This document shows, one piece after another, positions 1 to 6,954 of a stretch of 13,669 nt of DNA. Position numbers and translations under genes: made by a program. This DNA is from Kiritimatiellia bacterium (GTDB lineage: Bacteria > Verrucomicrobiota > Kiritimatiellia > RFP12 > UBA1067). The stretch is from contig JAFRBA010000002.1 in the NCBI GenBank assembly GCA_017405115.1, positions 1 to 13,669 on the forward strand, given 5' to 3'. The notes beneath the pieces are model-generated. The model was given only the letters and a program-made list of their open reading frames with translations, was not told where the DNA came from and did not search any database. Each line of letters opens with the position of its first letter. Positions within the stretch are counted from its first letter, which is position 1.

Positions 1-408
1 GCGGCCAGCGCGCCGGGGGCGGGGGCCGCAGGAGGCCTCGGCTATGCCTTCAAGACGTTCCTCGGCGCGGAGCTGACGCAGGGCGTTGACCTCGTCCTGC
101 AGGAGACCCGCCTGGACGACGCGATGCGCGACGTGGACGTCGTCGTCACCGGCGAGGGGCGGCTCGACGGGCAGACCGCGATGGGAAAGGCCCCGATCGG
201 GGTCGCGCGCCTCGCGAAGCGCCACTACGCGCAGGTTCTTGCCTTCGCCGGATGCCTTGGTGACGGCGTCGAGGCGCTGAACGAGGCGGGCATAGACGCG
301 TACTTCCCGATTCTCCGCCGCGTGGTCACGCTGGAGGAGGCGCTCGACCGCACTGCGGCGGCGGACAACCTGGCGGACTCCGTGGAACAGGCATTTCGCC
401 TGCTGTGA
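1..408 (+). CDS. Glycerate 2-kinase, C-terminal third (5' end outside window)
   Basis: This is the end of a glycerate kinase of the GarK/GlxK type (glycerate kinase family 1), which phosphorylates D-glycerate to 2-phosphoglycerate with ATP in the cytoplasm. The reading frame is open from base 1 and gives 135 residues before a TGA stop; complete members have about 375-385 residues. The diagnostic stretch is visible at residues 50-63 of the fragment (TGEGRLDGQTAMGK), followed by the usual 'PIGVARLAK' helix. The upstream Gly/Ala-rich run with 'GGLGYAF' also fits the family. The next gene starts 29 bases after the stop but has its own promoter-like box. A GntP permease lies further downstream, which fits uptake plus phosphorylation of glycerate. 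The family call is secure; garK and glxK cannot be told apart here. Confidence 0.94.
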   Translation, partial: AASAPGAGAAGGLGYAFKTFLGAELTQGVDLVLQETRLDDAMRDVDVVVTGEGRLDGQTAMGKAPIGVARLAKRHYAQVLAFAGCLGDGVEALNEAGIDAYFPILRRVVTLEEALDRTAAADNLADSVEQAFRLL

Positions 409-421
409 CCGACGCTCCTTA

Positions 422-430
422 TGCTATAAT
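422..430 (+). promoter_or_regulatory. Extended -10 promoter, probably giving a leaderless mRNA
   Basis: The bases read TGC-TATAAT: a perfect -10 hexamer at 425-430 preceded by the TGn extension. I see no convincing -35 box 16-18 bases upstream, as is common with extended -10 promoters. The ATG of the transporter begins only 7 bases after the hexamer, so transcription should begin at or within a base or so of the start codon. There is no Shine-Dalgarno sequence before that ATG. The spacing is identical at 10757-10765. The sequence is seen directly; leaderless transcription is inferred. Confidence 0.7.
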
Positions 431-437
431 ACACGCC

Positions 438-1625
438 ATGTTCAAAAACGGAATCAAGATAGGCATCCTACCGCGCCTCTTCCTGGCAATCGGACTAGGC
501 GTCGTCGTCGGGATAGTGTCGCCGGACTGCGTCATACGCTCCCTCAACTGCTTCAGCGCCACATTCGGGCAGTTCATCAAGTTCTTCGTCCCGTTCATCG
601 TGCTCGGGCTCGTGGCCCCCGCGATAGCGGAGACGGGGGCCGGCGCGGGGAAGATGCTCCTGACCACGATGGGCATCGCCTATGCCTCGACGCTGCTCTC
701 CGGGGGGTTCGCGTTCTGCGTGTCGAATGCGGTCTTCCCGCACATCATCAGGGGGACGATGGACTCCACCGCCAGCGTGCAGACGTTCCCCGCGTACTTC
801 GTCCTGGAGATACCGCCGATCATGGGCATCACCTCGGCCCTTATCACGGCCTTCATCTTCGGCCTCGCCATGGTCAAGCTCGGCACGCCGGCGCTGAAGA
901 GCGTGTTCTCCGAGGTGCGCGACACCGTAACGCTGACGATCAACAAGGCGTTCCTGCCCCTGCTCCCCTTCTACATCCTCACTGTCATAGCCGACCTCAC
1001 GGCAAGCGGCAAGCTCGCAGTGGTCGGAGGCAACTGCATCGCCATCATGGGCACCGCGCTCTGCGTCACGACGATGGTGCTGGTCGCGCAGTATTCCATC
1101 GCCGGCGTGGTGGCGGGGTGCAATCCGTTCAAGGCGCTCTGGAACATGATGCCTGCGTATCTCACTGGATGGGGCTGCTGCTCCTCCGCGGCGACGCTGC
1201 CCGTCACGCTCCGCCAGACGCGCAAGAACGGCGTGTCCGGCAAGATAGCGGACCTCGTGATTCCGCTTTGCGCGAACGTCCACCTCGCGGGCAGCATGGC
1301 GAACATGGTCGTCTACACCGCCGGGTTCATCGTCCTCTTCGGAGGCGAGATATCTCTCGTCAAGTACTTGGAGTTCATGTTCATGCTGAGCGTCATTGCC
1401 GTGGCGTCGCCCGGGATCCCCGGCGGCGTGGTTCTCGCGTCCGCGACGCTGGCAGAGTCCGCGCTCGGCTTCACGCCGGAGCGCTACGCGCTCGTGATAG
1501 CCACGTACATGGCGCTGGACGGCATGGGCACCGCGTGCAACCTGACCGGTGACGGCGCGATCGCGCTCGTGGTGGACCGCCTGAACCGCGGTAGGGCAGG
1601 TGCCGGGGGGAACGGCGGGCAATGA
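438..1625 (+). CDS. Sodium:dicarboxylate symporter (SDF/DAACS) family transporter with atypical substrate site
   Basis: A 395-aa inner-membrane secondary transporter. I chose the ATG at 438 because it gives the usual start 'KIGILPRLFLAIGLG' and sits right after a -10 box; the frame is open further upstream (from 405) but overlaps the kinase stop. Family landmarks are the hairpin-1 serine motif 'CCSSAATLPVTL' (residues 247-258), hairpin 2 'SPGIPGG' (324-330) and the TM8 signature D361-G-M-G-T365...N368-L-T-G-D372. Compared with archaeal GltPh, the TM8 Asp394, Thr398, Asn401 and Asp405 are kept, but the Arg397 position is Gly364. The TM7 NMDGT motif reads H-L-A-G-S (282-286). Arg397 binds the substrate side-chain carboxylate, so a neutral or small substrate is likely. 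Gene SstT also lacks the TM7 aspartate, but this protein does not match SstT well enough for me to name it. The stop overlaps the next gene as ATGA. Confidence 0.9.
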   Translation: MFKNGIKIGILPRLFLAIGLGVVVGIVSPDCVIRSLNCFSATFGQFIKFFVPFIVLGLVAPAIAETGAGAGKMLLTTMGIAYASTLLSGGFAFCVSNAVFPHIIRGTMDSTASVQTFPAYFVLEIPPIMGITSALITAFIFGLAMVKLGTPALKSVFSEVRDTVTLTINKAFLPLLPFYILTVIADLTASGKLAVVGGNCIAIMGTALCVTTMVLVAQYSIAGVVAGCNPFKALWNMMPAYLTGWGCCSSAATLPVTLRQTRKNGVSGKIADLVIPLCANVHLAGSMANMVVYTAGFIVLFGGEISLVKYLEFMFMLSVIAVASPGIPGGVVLASATLAESALGFTPERYALVIATYMALDGMGTACNLTGDGAIALVVDRLNRGRAGAGGNGGQ

Positions 1626-2887
1626 CGGCCGCCGCCGTATTCTCGACCTGGGGGGCGCTTGCGGGCCTTGCCGTCGCAATCGTCCTCATCGTGCGCAGGG
1701 TGGTTCCCGCGTACGCGCTTGTGCTCGGGGCCCTGGTCGGTGGACTCCTCGGCGGAGGAGGGCTGTCAGCCACGGTCTCCGCGATGATTTCTGGAACCAA
1801 GGACATGATGCCGTCCGTGCTGCGCATACTCGCCTCCGGCGTGCTGGTGGGCGCGCTCGTGAAGACGGGCAGCGCGGCGAAGATCGCGGACGCGATAGTG
1901 GCGCGTCTGGGGACGCGGTTCGCCCTTGCCGCCGTGGCGCTCGCGACGCTCGTTGTTACCGCGGTTGGCGTGTTCGTCGACATCGCGGTAATCACCGTGG
2001 CGCCGGTCGCGCTCGCCGTCGGGCGCAGGGCCGGCATTCCGGTTCCGGCGCTTCTGCTGGCGATGATAGGCGGCGGCAAGGCGGGGAACGTCATTTCGCC
2101 GAACCCGAACACAATCGCCGTGGCCGAGGCGTTCAAGCTCGACCTCACGACTGTCATGGCCGCGAACATCATACCGGCGGCCTGCGCGTTCGCGGTGACC
2201 GTGCTGCTTTCGTCCTGGCTTGCGAAGCGCTGGACCCACTGCGAATCCTCGCTGTCGGACGCGACCGGCGGCGGCGAGATGCCTTCCGCGGTCCAGGCGG
2301 CGGCGGGTCCCGTCCTGGTCGTGGCGCTTCTCGCCATTCGCCCTCTGTGCGGCGTCGTCGTGGACCCCCTGGTGGCGCTGCCGGCCGGCGGCATCGCGTC
2401 GATTCTCGCCTGCCGCCGCTGGCGCGAGACCGTGGCCTACTCCGAATTCGGACTCTCCAAGGTAGTAGGCGTGTCCGTCCTGCTGATCGGCACGGGCACG
2501 ATCGCCGGCATAATCAAGGCGTCGGGGCTGAATGCGGACATGGTACGGCTGCTGCACGCCTGCCACATGCCCGTGTTCGCGCTGGCCCCCGTCTCCGGGC
2601 TGTTGCTCTCCGGCGCGACGGCGTCCACGACGGCGGGCGTCACGATCGCGGCACAGACCTTCTCCGGCGCGCTGGTCTCGGCCGGGGTGCCGGCCACGGC
2701 GGCTGCGGCGATGCTGCACGCGGGCGGAACCGTCTTCGACGCCCTTCCGCACGGCAGCTTCTTCCATGCAACTGCGGGGGCTGTCGGAATCGGCGTCCGG
2801 GACCGGCTACGGCTCTTCCCCTACGGCGAACTCGTCGGCGCCACGACGACGGTCGTCTCGGTAGCTGTGTACATGATCGCGAGGTAA
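1622..2887 (+). CDS. GntP-family permease (gluconate/glycerate-type H+ symporter)
   Basis: A 421-aa polytopic inner-membrane transporter of the GntP family, close to the usual length of about 440 aa. The protein is almost entirely hydrophobic segments. Residues 150-163 (GGGKAGNVISPNPN) form a conserved re-entrant-type signature of this family, and 'GATASTTAGVTIAAQ' plus 'GGTVFDALPHGSF' near the C-terminus are the second-half counterparts. The ATG overlaps the stop of the SDF transporter gene by four bases (ATGA), so the two are probably translationally coupled. A glycerate kinase at the start of the cluster suggests glycerate or a related sugar acid as substrate; that assignment is from context only. 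Gluconate or another hydroxy acid is equally possible from sequence. Confidence 0.9.
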   Translation: MTAAAVFSTWGALAGLAVAIVLIVRRVVPAYALVLGALVGGLLGGGGLSATVSAMISGTKDMMPSVLRILASGVLVGALVKTGSAAKIADAIVARLGTRFALAAVALATLVVTAVGVFVDIAVITVAPVALAVGRRAGIPVPALLLAMIGGGKAGNVISPNPNTIAVAEAFKLDLTTVMAANIIPAACAFAVTVLLSSWLAKRWTHCESSLSDATGGGEMPSAVQAAAGPVLVVALLAIRPLCGVVVDPLVALPAGGIASILACRRWRETVAYSEFGLSKVVGVSVLLIGTGTIAGIIKASGLNADMVRLLHACHMPVFALAPVSGLLLSGATASTTAGVTIAAQTFSGALVSAGVPATAAAAMLHAGGTVFDALPHGSFFHATAGAVGIGVRDRLRLFPYGELVGATTTVVSVAVYMIAR

Positions 2888-2891
2888 GCTC

Positions 2892-3335
2892 ATGAAGGCA
2901 TGGATCCAGAGGGTTTCGGAGGCGAGCGTCACAATCGACGGCGAAGTCGTCTCGTCGATCGGGCAGGGGTTCCTCGTCCTTTTGGGCGTGACGCATTCCG
3001 ACACCACGCGAGAAGCCGACGACATAGCCGCGCGGATCGCCACGCTGCGGATATTCGAGGACGCGAACGGCAAGTCGAATCTCTCACTTGAGGACGTAGG
3101 CGGCAGCGTCATCGTGGTGTCGCAGTTCACGCTCTACGCCGACACCGCGCACGGACGCCGCCCCGGCTACTCCGCGGCCGCGCCGCGGCCGGTGGCGGAG
3201 CCCCTCTACGAGCAGGTGGTCGCGCGCCTCAGGGACCGGCTCGGGCCGGAGCGCGTCGGGACCGGTCGCTTCGGCGCCGACATGAAGGTGCGGCTCCTCA
3301 ACGACGGCCCCTTCTCCGTGGAGCTCGTCTCCTGA
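2892..3335 (+). CDS. dtd: D-aminoacyl-tRNA deacylase
   Basis: A 147-aa cytoplasmic homodimeric proofreading enzyme that hydrolyses D-aminoacyl-tRNA (and glycyl-tRNA-Ala) and so keeps D-amino acids out of translation. Length and order match the family: N-terminal 'MKAWIQRVSEASVTI', the catalytic-pocket motif SQFTLYAD at 77-84, 'GRRPGYSAAA' at 88-97, and the cross-subunit Gly-cisPro motif NDGPFS at 137-142. The last motif is normally N-x-G-P-x-T; here the threonine is serine, a conservative change. The start is supported by GAGG seven bases upstream of the ATG, lying over the end of the GntP gene, whose stop is only four bases away. The gene is probably co-transcribed with the transporters; the link looks like convenience rather than shared pathway. 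It converges with the 214-aa gene at 3413. Confidence 0.97.
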   Translation: MKAWIQRVSEASVTIDGEVVSSIGQGFLVLLGVTHSDTTREADDIAARIATLRIFEDANGKSNLSLEDVGGSVIVVSQFTLYADTAHGRRPGYSAAAPRPVAEPLYEQVVARLRDRLGPERVGTGRFGADMKVRLLNDGPFSVELVS

Positions 3336-3412
3336 AGCACTCCTTGTCACTGTCATAATTCCATTTGTGGATCGTTCAAGGATCCAATGGTCCTTCAAAG
3401 ACTGTCATGCGA

Positions 3413-4057
3413 CTACTCTTCATGACTCCAATCTGTCACGATAAACGGACCCTCCACATCAACGCGAGTCAATTGATGCCGCACTATTTCCTTTGCTTTC
3501 TCCAGACGTGACACGGCATTTGAATACTCAGAACTTATGAGCCGAACCTCGTTGCTATCACGTTGCCCCGCTTCCATATCTGTCAGGCGAAGCAATTTGC
3601 GCCTTATGCGGACTACTGAATTCGAAAGCCGAGCGGTCGCAGCCCTTGTGAGTGCTTCATTCTCACGATTCACCATCTCCTTTGCCGTATTGATGCATGC
3701 TTGTGAGACTCTTATGACCTCAGCACACGACGACCCTGTCACCGCCAATGACAAGTGATTCGTCGTGGCGACACAAACCTCCCACACATAGTGTGACGGC
3801 AAATGTTGTGTCTCTGCTCCACCCGCATTGCCAGATTTACAGTGTCTCGCATACTCCTTCCCTGCCGCCAAGTCAAACTCTGGCGATGAGAATCGGCCTC
3901 TCCATCTTTCAAGGCTCTCCCGCGCGCCTTCGGTGTCACAAGCGAGGAACAACCGACTATTGGCTGTAACATCTTGACCATGTCTCATGACAAAAAGGAC
4001 AGCCGCAACAGCAGCGGAAATCAGGCCAATGATGACAATCTTTTTCGACTTGTTCAT
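3413..4057 (-). CDS. Membrane-anchored protein of unknown function (214 aa), last gene of the exported-protein array
   Basis: I do not recognise a family. The ATG at 4057 is chosen over an in-frame TTG two codons upstream because AGAGGA lies seven bases before it. Residues 1-6 are basic and 7-24 form one hydrophobic segment (IVIIGLISAAVAAVLFVM), so the protein is probably a signal-anchor protein with the rest outside the cytoplasm. Four cysteines lie at about 40, 73, 95 and 111, with another at 121. The C-terminal half (about 125-200) is highly charged and helical, with coiled-coil character. GC content is about 40-47%, well below the transport cluster next door. It follows the 280-aa gene after the widest gap in the array (171 bases), which contains a hairpin. 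Like the 257-aa and 280-aa proteins it is a small envelope-tethered partner of the two large paralogues; a protective (immunity-like) role is possible but unsupported by any motif. Confidence 0.75.
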   Translation of the reverse strand: MNKSKKIVIIGLISAAVAAVLFVMRHGQDVTANSRLFLACDTEGARESLERWRGRFSSPEFDLAAGKEYARHCKSGNAGGAETQHLPSHYVWEVCVATTNHLSLAVTGSSCAEVIRVSQACINTAKEMVNRENEALTRAATARLSNSVVRIRRKLLRLTDMEAGQRDSNEVRLISSEYSNAVSRLEKAKEIVRHQLTRVDVEGPFIVTDWSHEE

Positions 4058-4195
4058 TTTCAATTCCTCTGCACACCATCAACCCACACTCGGTTGTCTG
4101 GCGCACTTGGCTTTCACTTTCGGGCATTTCAACTCAATGCTAGAACGATGATTTGTTCTTCGAGTGATCGCCGGGGGCGTACCATGTCCAGTATA

Positions 4196-4223
4196 GAACG
4201 GGAACTCAATAACTGTCCCGTTC
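4196..4223 (-). other. Hairpin just after the 280-aa gene (8-bp perfect stem)
   Basis: GAACGGGA (4196-4203) and TCCCGTTC (4216-4223) form a perfect 8-bp inverted repeat around a 12-base loop. On the minus strand it starts five bases after the TAA stop of the 280-aa gene. No U-run follows in the direction of transcription (it continues TATACTGG), so it is not a classical intrinsic terminator. It could be an mRNA-stabilising 3' stem or a weak attenuator before the last gene. The rest of the 171-base gap (to 4058) shows nothing convincing other than the Shine-Dalgarno of the next gene. Confidence 0.4.
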
Positions 4224-4228
4224 ACTCT

Positions 4229-5071
4229 TTATTGCCCTTTTGTTCCGGATGTCGCACTGTTGGTTCCCTGCACCTGAAACTCCGAGAGCCACGAAGGCGT
4301 GTAACCTGACTTGGAGAGGAATAACTTTGAGCATGTGTAAGCACCCTCCATCGCCTTTTCGCGCGTCAATGCTAGCTCGGGCCTTACAAGCCTGGCATAC
4401 TCATAGTTTGCGAAAATCAACCAATGCGCGTATTGCCGCGTGAATCCGTTCGGAGACTCTATCCAAGCAATCCAGAACGAGAGTGCCTTTGTGGCGATAG
4501 CCTTCAATTCTATCTTCCCCTCCTTGTCGAATTTCGCCTCGTACTGCTTGAGGCGTTGTAGTGTATTACACTCGACATGAGCCGAAAACTCGAAGGATTT
4601 CTGCCGCGCATATGCATTACCACGAAAGATCGCAGCCGCGAGATTCAGCTTTACATATTCCGCAAATTGCTCTGGCGAATCGAAGTCAGTCAGTTTTTCT
4701 GCCAAGAAAAAAGTCTTCTTGAACGCCGCGTCAAAAGATCCGTCTACGTCTGGACCCCACTGCCATGTCTGCTGTCCATTTATCTGCGGTAATTTCAACA
4801 TGGACATGTACATTGCAACAGCGTCTCGGTTGGCATAGGCTTGTGCGACCTCTTTATATATTCCGACTATTCTCGTCTTTTCGTCTTCCGGGAGAGAACG
4901 CCAATCACGAGTGTATTCCGCGATGACCGCCTGATTGCGTTCTTCTTCCATGTGCTGAATCTGCCTGCGCAGTCGCCTAGTCTCGGAGAAAAAAAACGCA
5001 GCGACCAGCTCAAGCACGGCCAAGGCTACAAAGCAAGCCAATCGCATCATGACTTTTCTCGCGTTCACCAT
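4229..5071 (-). CDS. Membrane-anchored helical protein of unknown function (280 aa)
   Basis: I do not recognise a family. Basic residues near the start (R5, K6, R10) precede one membrane segment at about 11-28, and the following 'TRRLRRQIQHMEEERN' begins a short charged helix with coiled-coil character. The remainder (about 50-260) is predicted by eye to be mostly alpha-helical and rich in aromatic residues, with only three cysteines. The C-terminal tail (266-280) is Gly/Ser/Thr-rich and looks flexible. The upstream gene's TGA lies inside a strong AGGAGG sequence 3 bases before the ATG; the second codon is GTG, six bases from AGGAGG, and is an alternative start. This close join argues for co-translation with the 624-aa protein. 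GC content is about 43%, much lower than the front part of that gene. Its role is unknown; position suggests a dedicated partner of the 624-aa protein. Confidence 0.78.
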   Translation of the reverse strand: MVNARKVMMRLACFVALAVLELVAAFFFSETRRLRRQIQHMEEERNQAVIAEYTRDWRSLPEDEKTRIVGIYKEVAQAYANRDAVAMYMSMLKLPQINGQQTWQWGPDVDGSFDAAFKKTFFLAEKLTDFDSPEQFAEYVKLNLAAAIFRGNAYARQKSFEFSAHVECNTLQRLKQYEAKFDKEGKIELKAIATKALSFWIAWIESPNGFTRQYAHWLIFANYEYARLVRPELALTREKAMEGAYTCSKLFLSKSGYTPSWLSEFQVQGTNSATSGTKGQ

Positions 5072-5079
5072 TTACCTCC

Positions 5080-6954
5080 TCATTGTATCTTGATTACTTC
5101 GCCCCAAACGCTCCATCGCGAGCGTGACAGGCGATATCCGAACTTTTGCACGGACGACTCACCGCTCGATGAGATTGTAAATATCTGCGTATAAGCATCT
5201 TCACTGTTGCCAATAAGCAAAGGTCGGGATTTTTCATCCTTGTATATTGCATAATCCGGTTTGTCCGTTCTTGCAAAATTCTCACCATCGTACATCTTAC
5301 GCTTCCAGCCAATCGGAATTTTCCATATGAGCTGGCCTGCAGACCAGTTGCTATATGGAGTGCTTCTTCCTGCTTCGTCGACCGTCCAGTAATTCCCCAC
5401 TCCAATAGGATGCACCCACCCCGCCCCGGCATCTGCCGAGTGCGTAAGATACCCGGTGTAGTTGGTGCTGTCAAAATACCCCGTAGGCGGGACAGCGTTT
5501 GTGCAAGGGAGCTCAACGACTTTTACGCCCTGGAACGACACCGTCCTCGGCCCGATGCAGTTCACCGTCCGCAACGGGCCCATCACGCCATCGCCCGGCC
5601 AGAAGGCTCCAATGCCGGTGGCATTTGTTGTGACAACGAGCTGTGGCTCGACAACCGTCATCGACGGGCGATGCTCTGCGTCCGCGTACGAAATCGTGAT
5701 GTTCGGCGTTGTACCGGCTGCGGGGCATGTATAGACATGCTCCCCACCCGCAGGCACTGAAAGCTCGCCGCCAAACGTGTCGTAAGCCGTTGCCCTGTCG
5801 TCCGAGTCTGCCTTTACCACCTGCATCGTCATGCCAGAAAGGCTCGGCGAAACGGTAAACTTGACTTTCTCCCCGACACCATACTCATGACGATGCAGAC
5901 AGGGGTTCTCAAGCGCCTCATACACCGCCTCCAGCTCCACCTTGACGCTCGTCAGTTTCGACTGAGACGACACCGGCTCTGCGCCCTCCGCGTTCTCCGT
6001 GAACGTCGTCGTTACGACGATGTCGTTCGCCTCTCCACTCGGCAGCTTACCCCTGTAGCCGACGGTGAAGTCCAGCTTCTTGCCGGCATCGATGTTCTGC
6101 TCCACGGGGAGGATCCGCCCCGCGACGTGCTCTATCTTCCCTGCGCCCGCCGAGACCTCGAAGCGGACGTGCCCGCCGTTCGGCCCGCCGTGCGCGACGC
6201 AATGGAGTTCGGTCGCTGTCGACTGGCGCTCGATCCAGTTCCCCGGCGTGTTCCAGTAGCCGTCCTCGAATATGACCGCGCTCTTCGAGAACGTCGCCGA
6301 AGCTCCGCCCACATACGGGCCATCATCCTCGCCGTAGCCGTTCCCCTCGCCGGCTGGGTCGTCCCCGGAACCGCCTTCGCACGGACACTGCAGACCGTCG
6401 AACGTCATCATGAACCCACCGATCACATACGTGATGTCGCCGGTGAAGCACCCGCTGCATCCGCAGTTGCCGTCGCAGTTGAACACCGGCGTGCCGTCGG
6501 CGGTGAAGTAATAGCAGCAGAAGCTGTCCGTCCAGCCGAATCCGCCGCCGCCCGCCCTCTCCGGATGTACAGCGATGGTCGTTCCGCCGGATGCGCCATG
6601 CGAGCGAAGCCCCGCCGAGCGCATCGGCGCCAGCGGAACGAATTCGAGGCTCACAGGCCACACGACGCCGAGATTGCCGCCGGTCTCCAAGACTTCGACC
6701 CCGACATCCTCCTTGCCGACGATTCGCACGGGCATGTTGCAGTGTATCTCATACGGCTTTCCAAGCAGCAGCACGACGCGGTTCGTGTCGCCTGCTCTGG
6801 CTATGAATGTCGGATCGGGCAAATGCGAATATCCATCGCCCTCGAAAGTGACGCGGGCGTTCGCCTGGCTTACGACGACGTCGATCCAGTAGTAGTGGTT
6901 CGTGCAGACGGACATCGGAATCACCAGCGAGGGAATTACAGAGCTAGCATTCAT
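5080..6954 (-). CDS. Cys-rich putative exported protein, N-terminally shortened paralogue of the 850-aa protein (624 aa)
   Basis: Function unknown. Residues 18-337 match residues 276-574 of the 850-aa protein closely: 'GDGYS.LPDP.FIA.AG.TNRV' near 39-60, a Cys cluster C160-x3-C164-x-C166-x2-C169 after a C146-C147 pair, and the block 222-266 (including TELHCVAHGGPNGGHVRF), the best conserved part. From about residue 340 the similarity drops to scattered positions, among them 'YGVGEKV' (358-364), 'VSF..V.V.ELPC' (472-484), 'PTGYF' (490-494), 'IPIGW' (546-550) and 'VQKFG.R.SR' near the end. It lacks the whole front third of its paralogue, including both membrane segments. Its own N-terminus (MNASSVIPSLVIPMSVC) is a poor signal peptide, so how it is exported is unclear. 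The ATG overlaps the stop of the lipoprotein gene as ATGA. Base composition falls from about 60-72% GC to about 46% across 5161-5400. Confidence 0.8.
   Translation of the reverse strand: MNASSVIPSLVIPMSVCTNHYYWIDVVVSQANARVTFEGDGYSHLPDPTFIARAGDTNRVVLLLGKPYEIHCNMPVRIVGKEDVGVEVLETGGNLGVVWPVSLEFVPLAPMRSAGLRSHGASGGTTIAVHPERAGGGGFGWTDSFCCYYFTADGTPVFNCDGNCGCSGCFTGDITYVIGGFMMTFDGLQCPCEGGSGDDPAGEGNGYGEDDGPYVGGASATFSKSAVIFEDGYWNTPGNWIERQSTATELHCVAHGGPNGGHVRFEVSAGAGKIEHVAGRILPVEQNIDAGKKLDFTVGYRGKLPSGEANDIVVTTTFTENAEGAEPVSSQSKLTSVKVELEAVYEALENPCLHRHEYGVGEKVKFTVSPSLSGMTMQVVKADSDDRATAYDTFGGELSVPAGGEHVYTCPAAGTTPNITISYADAEHRPSMTVVEPQLVVTTNATGIGAFWPGDGVMGPLRTVNCIGPRTVSFQGVKVVELPCTNAVPPTGYFDSTNYTGYLTHSADAGAGWVHPIGVGNYWTVDEAGRSTPYSNWSAGQLIWKIPIGWKRKMYDGENFARTDKPDYAIYKDEKSRPLLIGNSEDAYTQIFTISSSGESSVQKFGYRLSRSRWSVWGEVIKIQ
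6266..6293. repeat. 28-bp exact direct repeat, copy 1 (inside the 624-aa gene)
   Basis: Identical base for base to 8853-8880, 2,587 bases away in the same orientation. It encodes part of the SFSKSAVIFED block conserved in both paralogues. It is the longest exact match I found between the two genes and a plausible site for recombination or gene conversion. Confidence 0.85.

Noticed and set aside
405..437. Upstream in-frame extension of the SDF transporter
   Set aside because: It overlaps the kinase stop and runs through the -10 box; the family start matches the ATG at 438.
495..1679. Long antisense reading frame opposite the SDF transporter (and similar ones at 1766-2767 minus, 5887-7194 plus, 11585-12238 plus, 12099-12908 plus)
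   Set aside because: These are GC-rich or codon-bias shadows: Arg/His/Gly/Ala-rich or low-complexity products, no start signals, and each lies opposite a well-supported gene.
3375..3398. Imperfect hairpin (one bulge, one mismatch, 3-base loop) between the converging dtd and 214-aa genes, considered as a two-way terminator
   Set aside because: There is no T-run on either side and the stem is imperfect; the 77-base spacer holds nothing firmer.
4190..4195. TATACT on the minus strand upstream of the 214-aa gene, considered as a -10 box
   Set aside because: There is no TGn extension and no -35 box at a usual distance, and it lies about 130 bases from the start; too weak to call.
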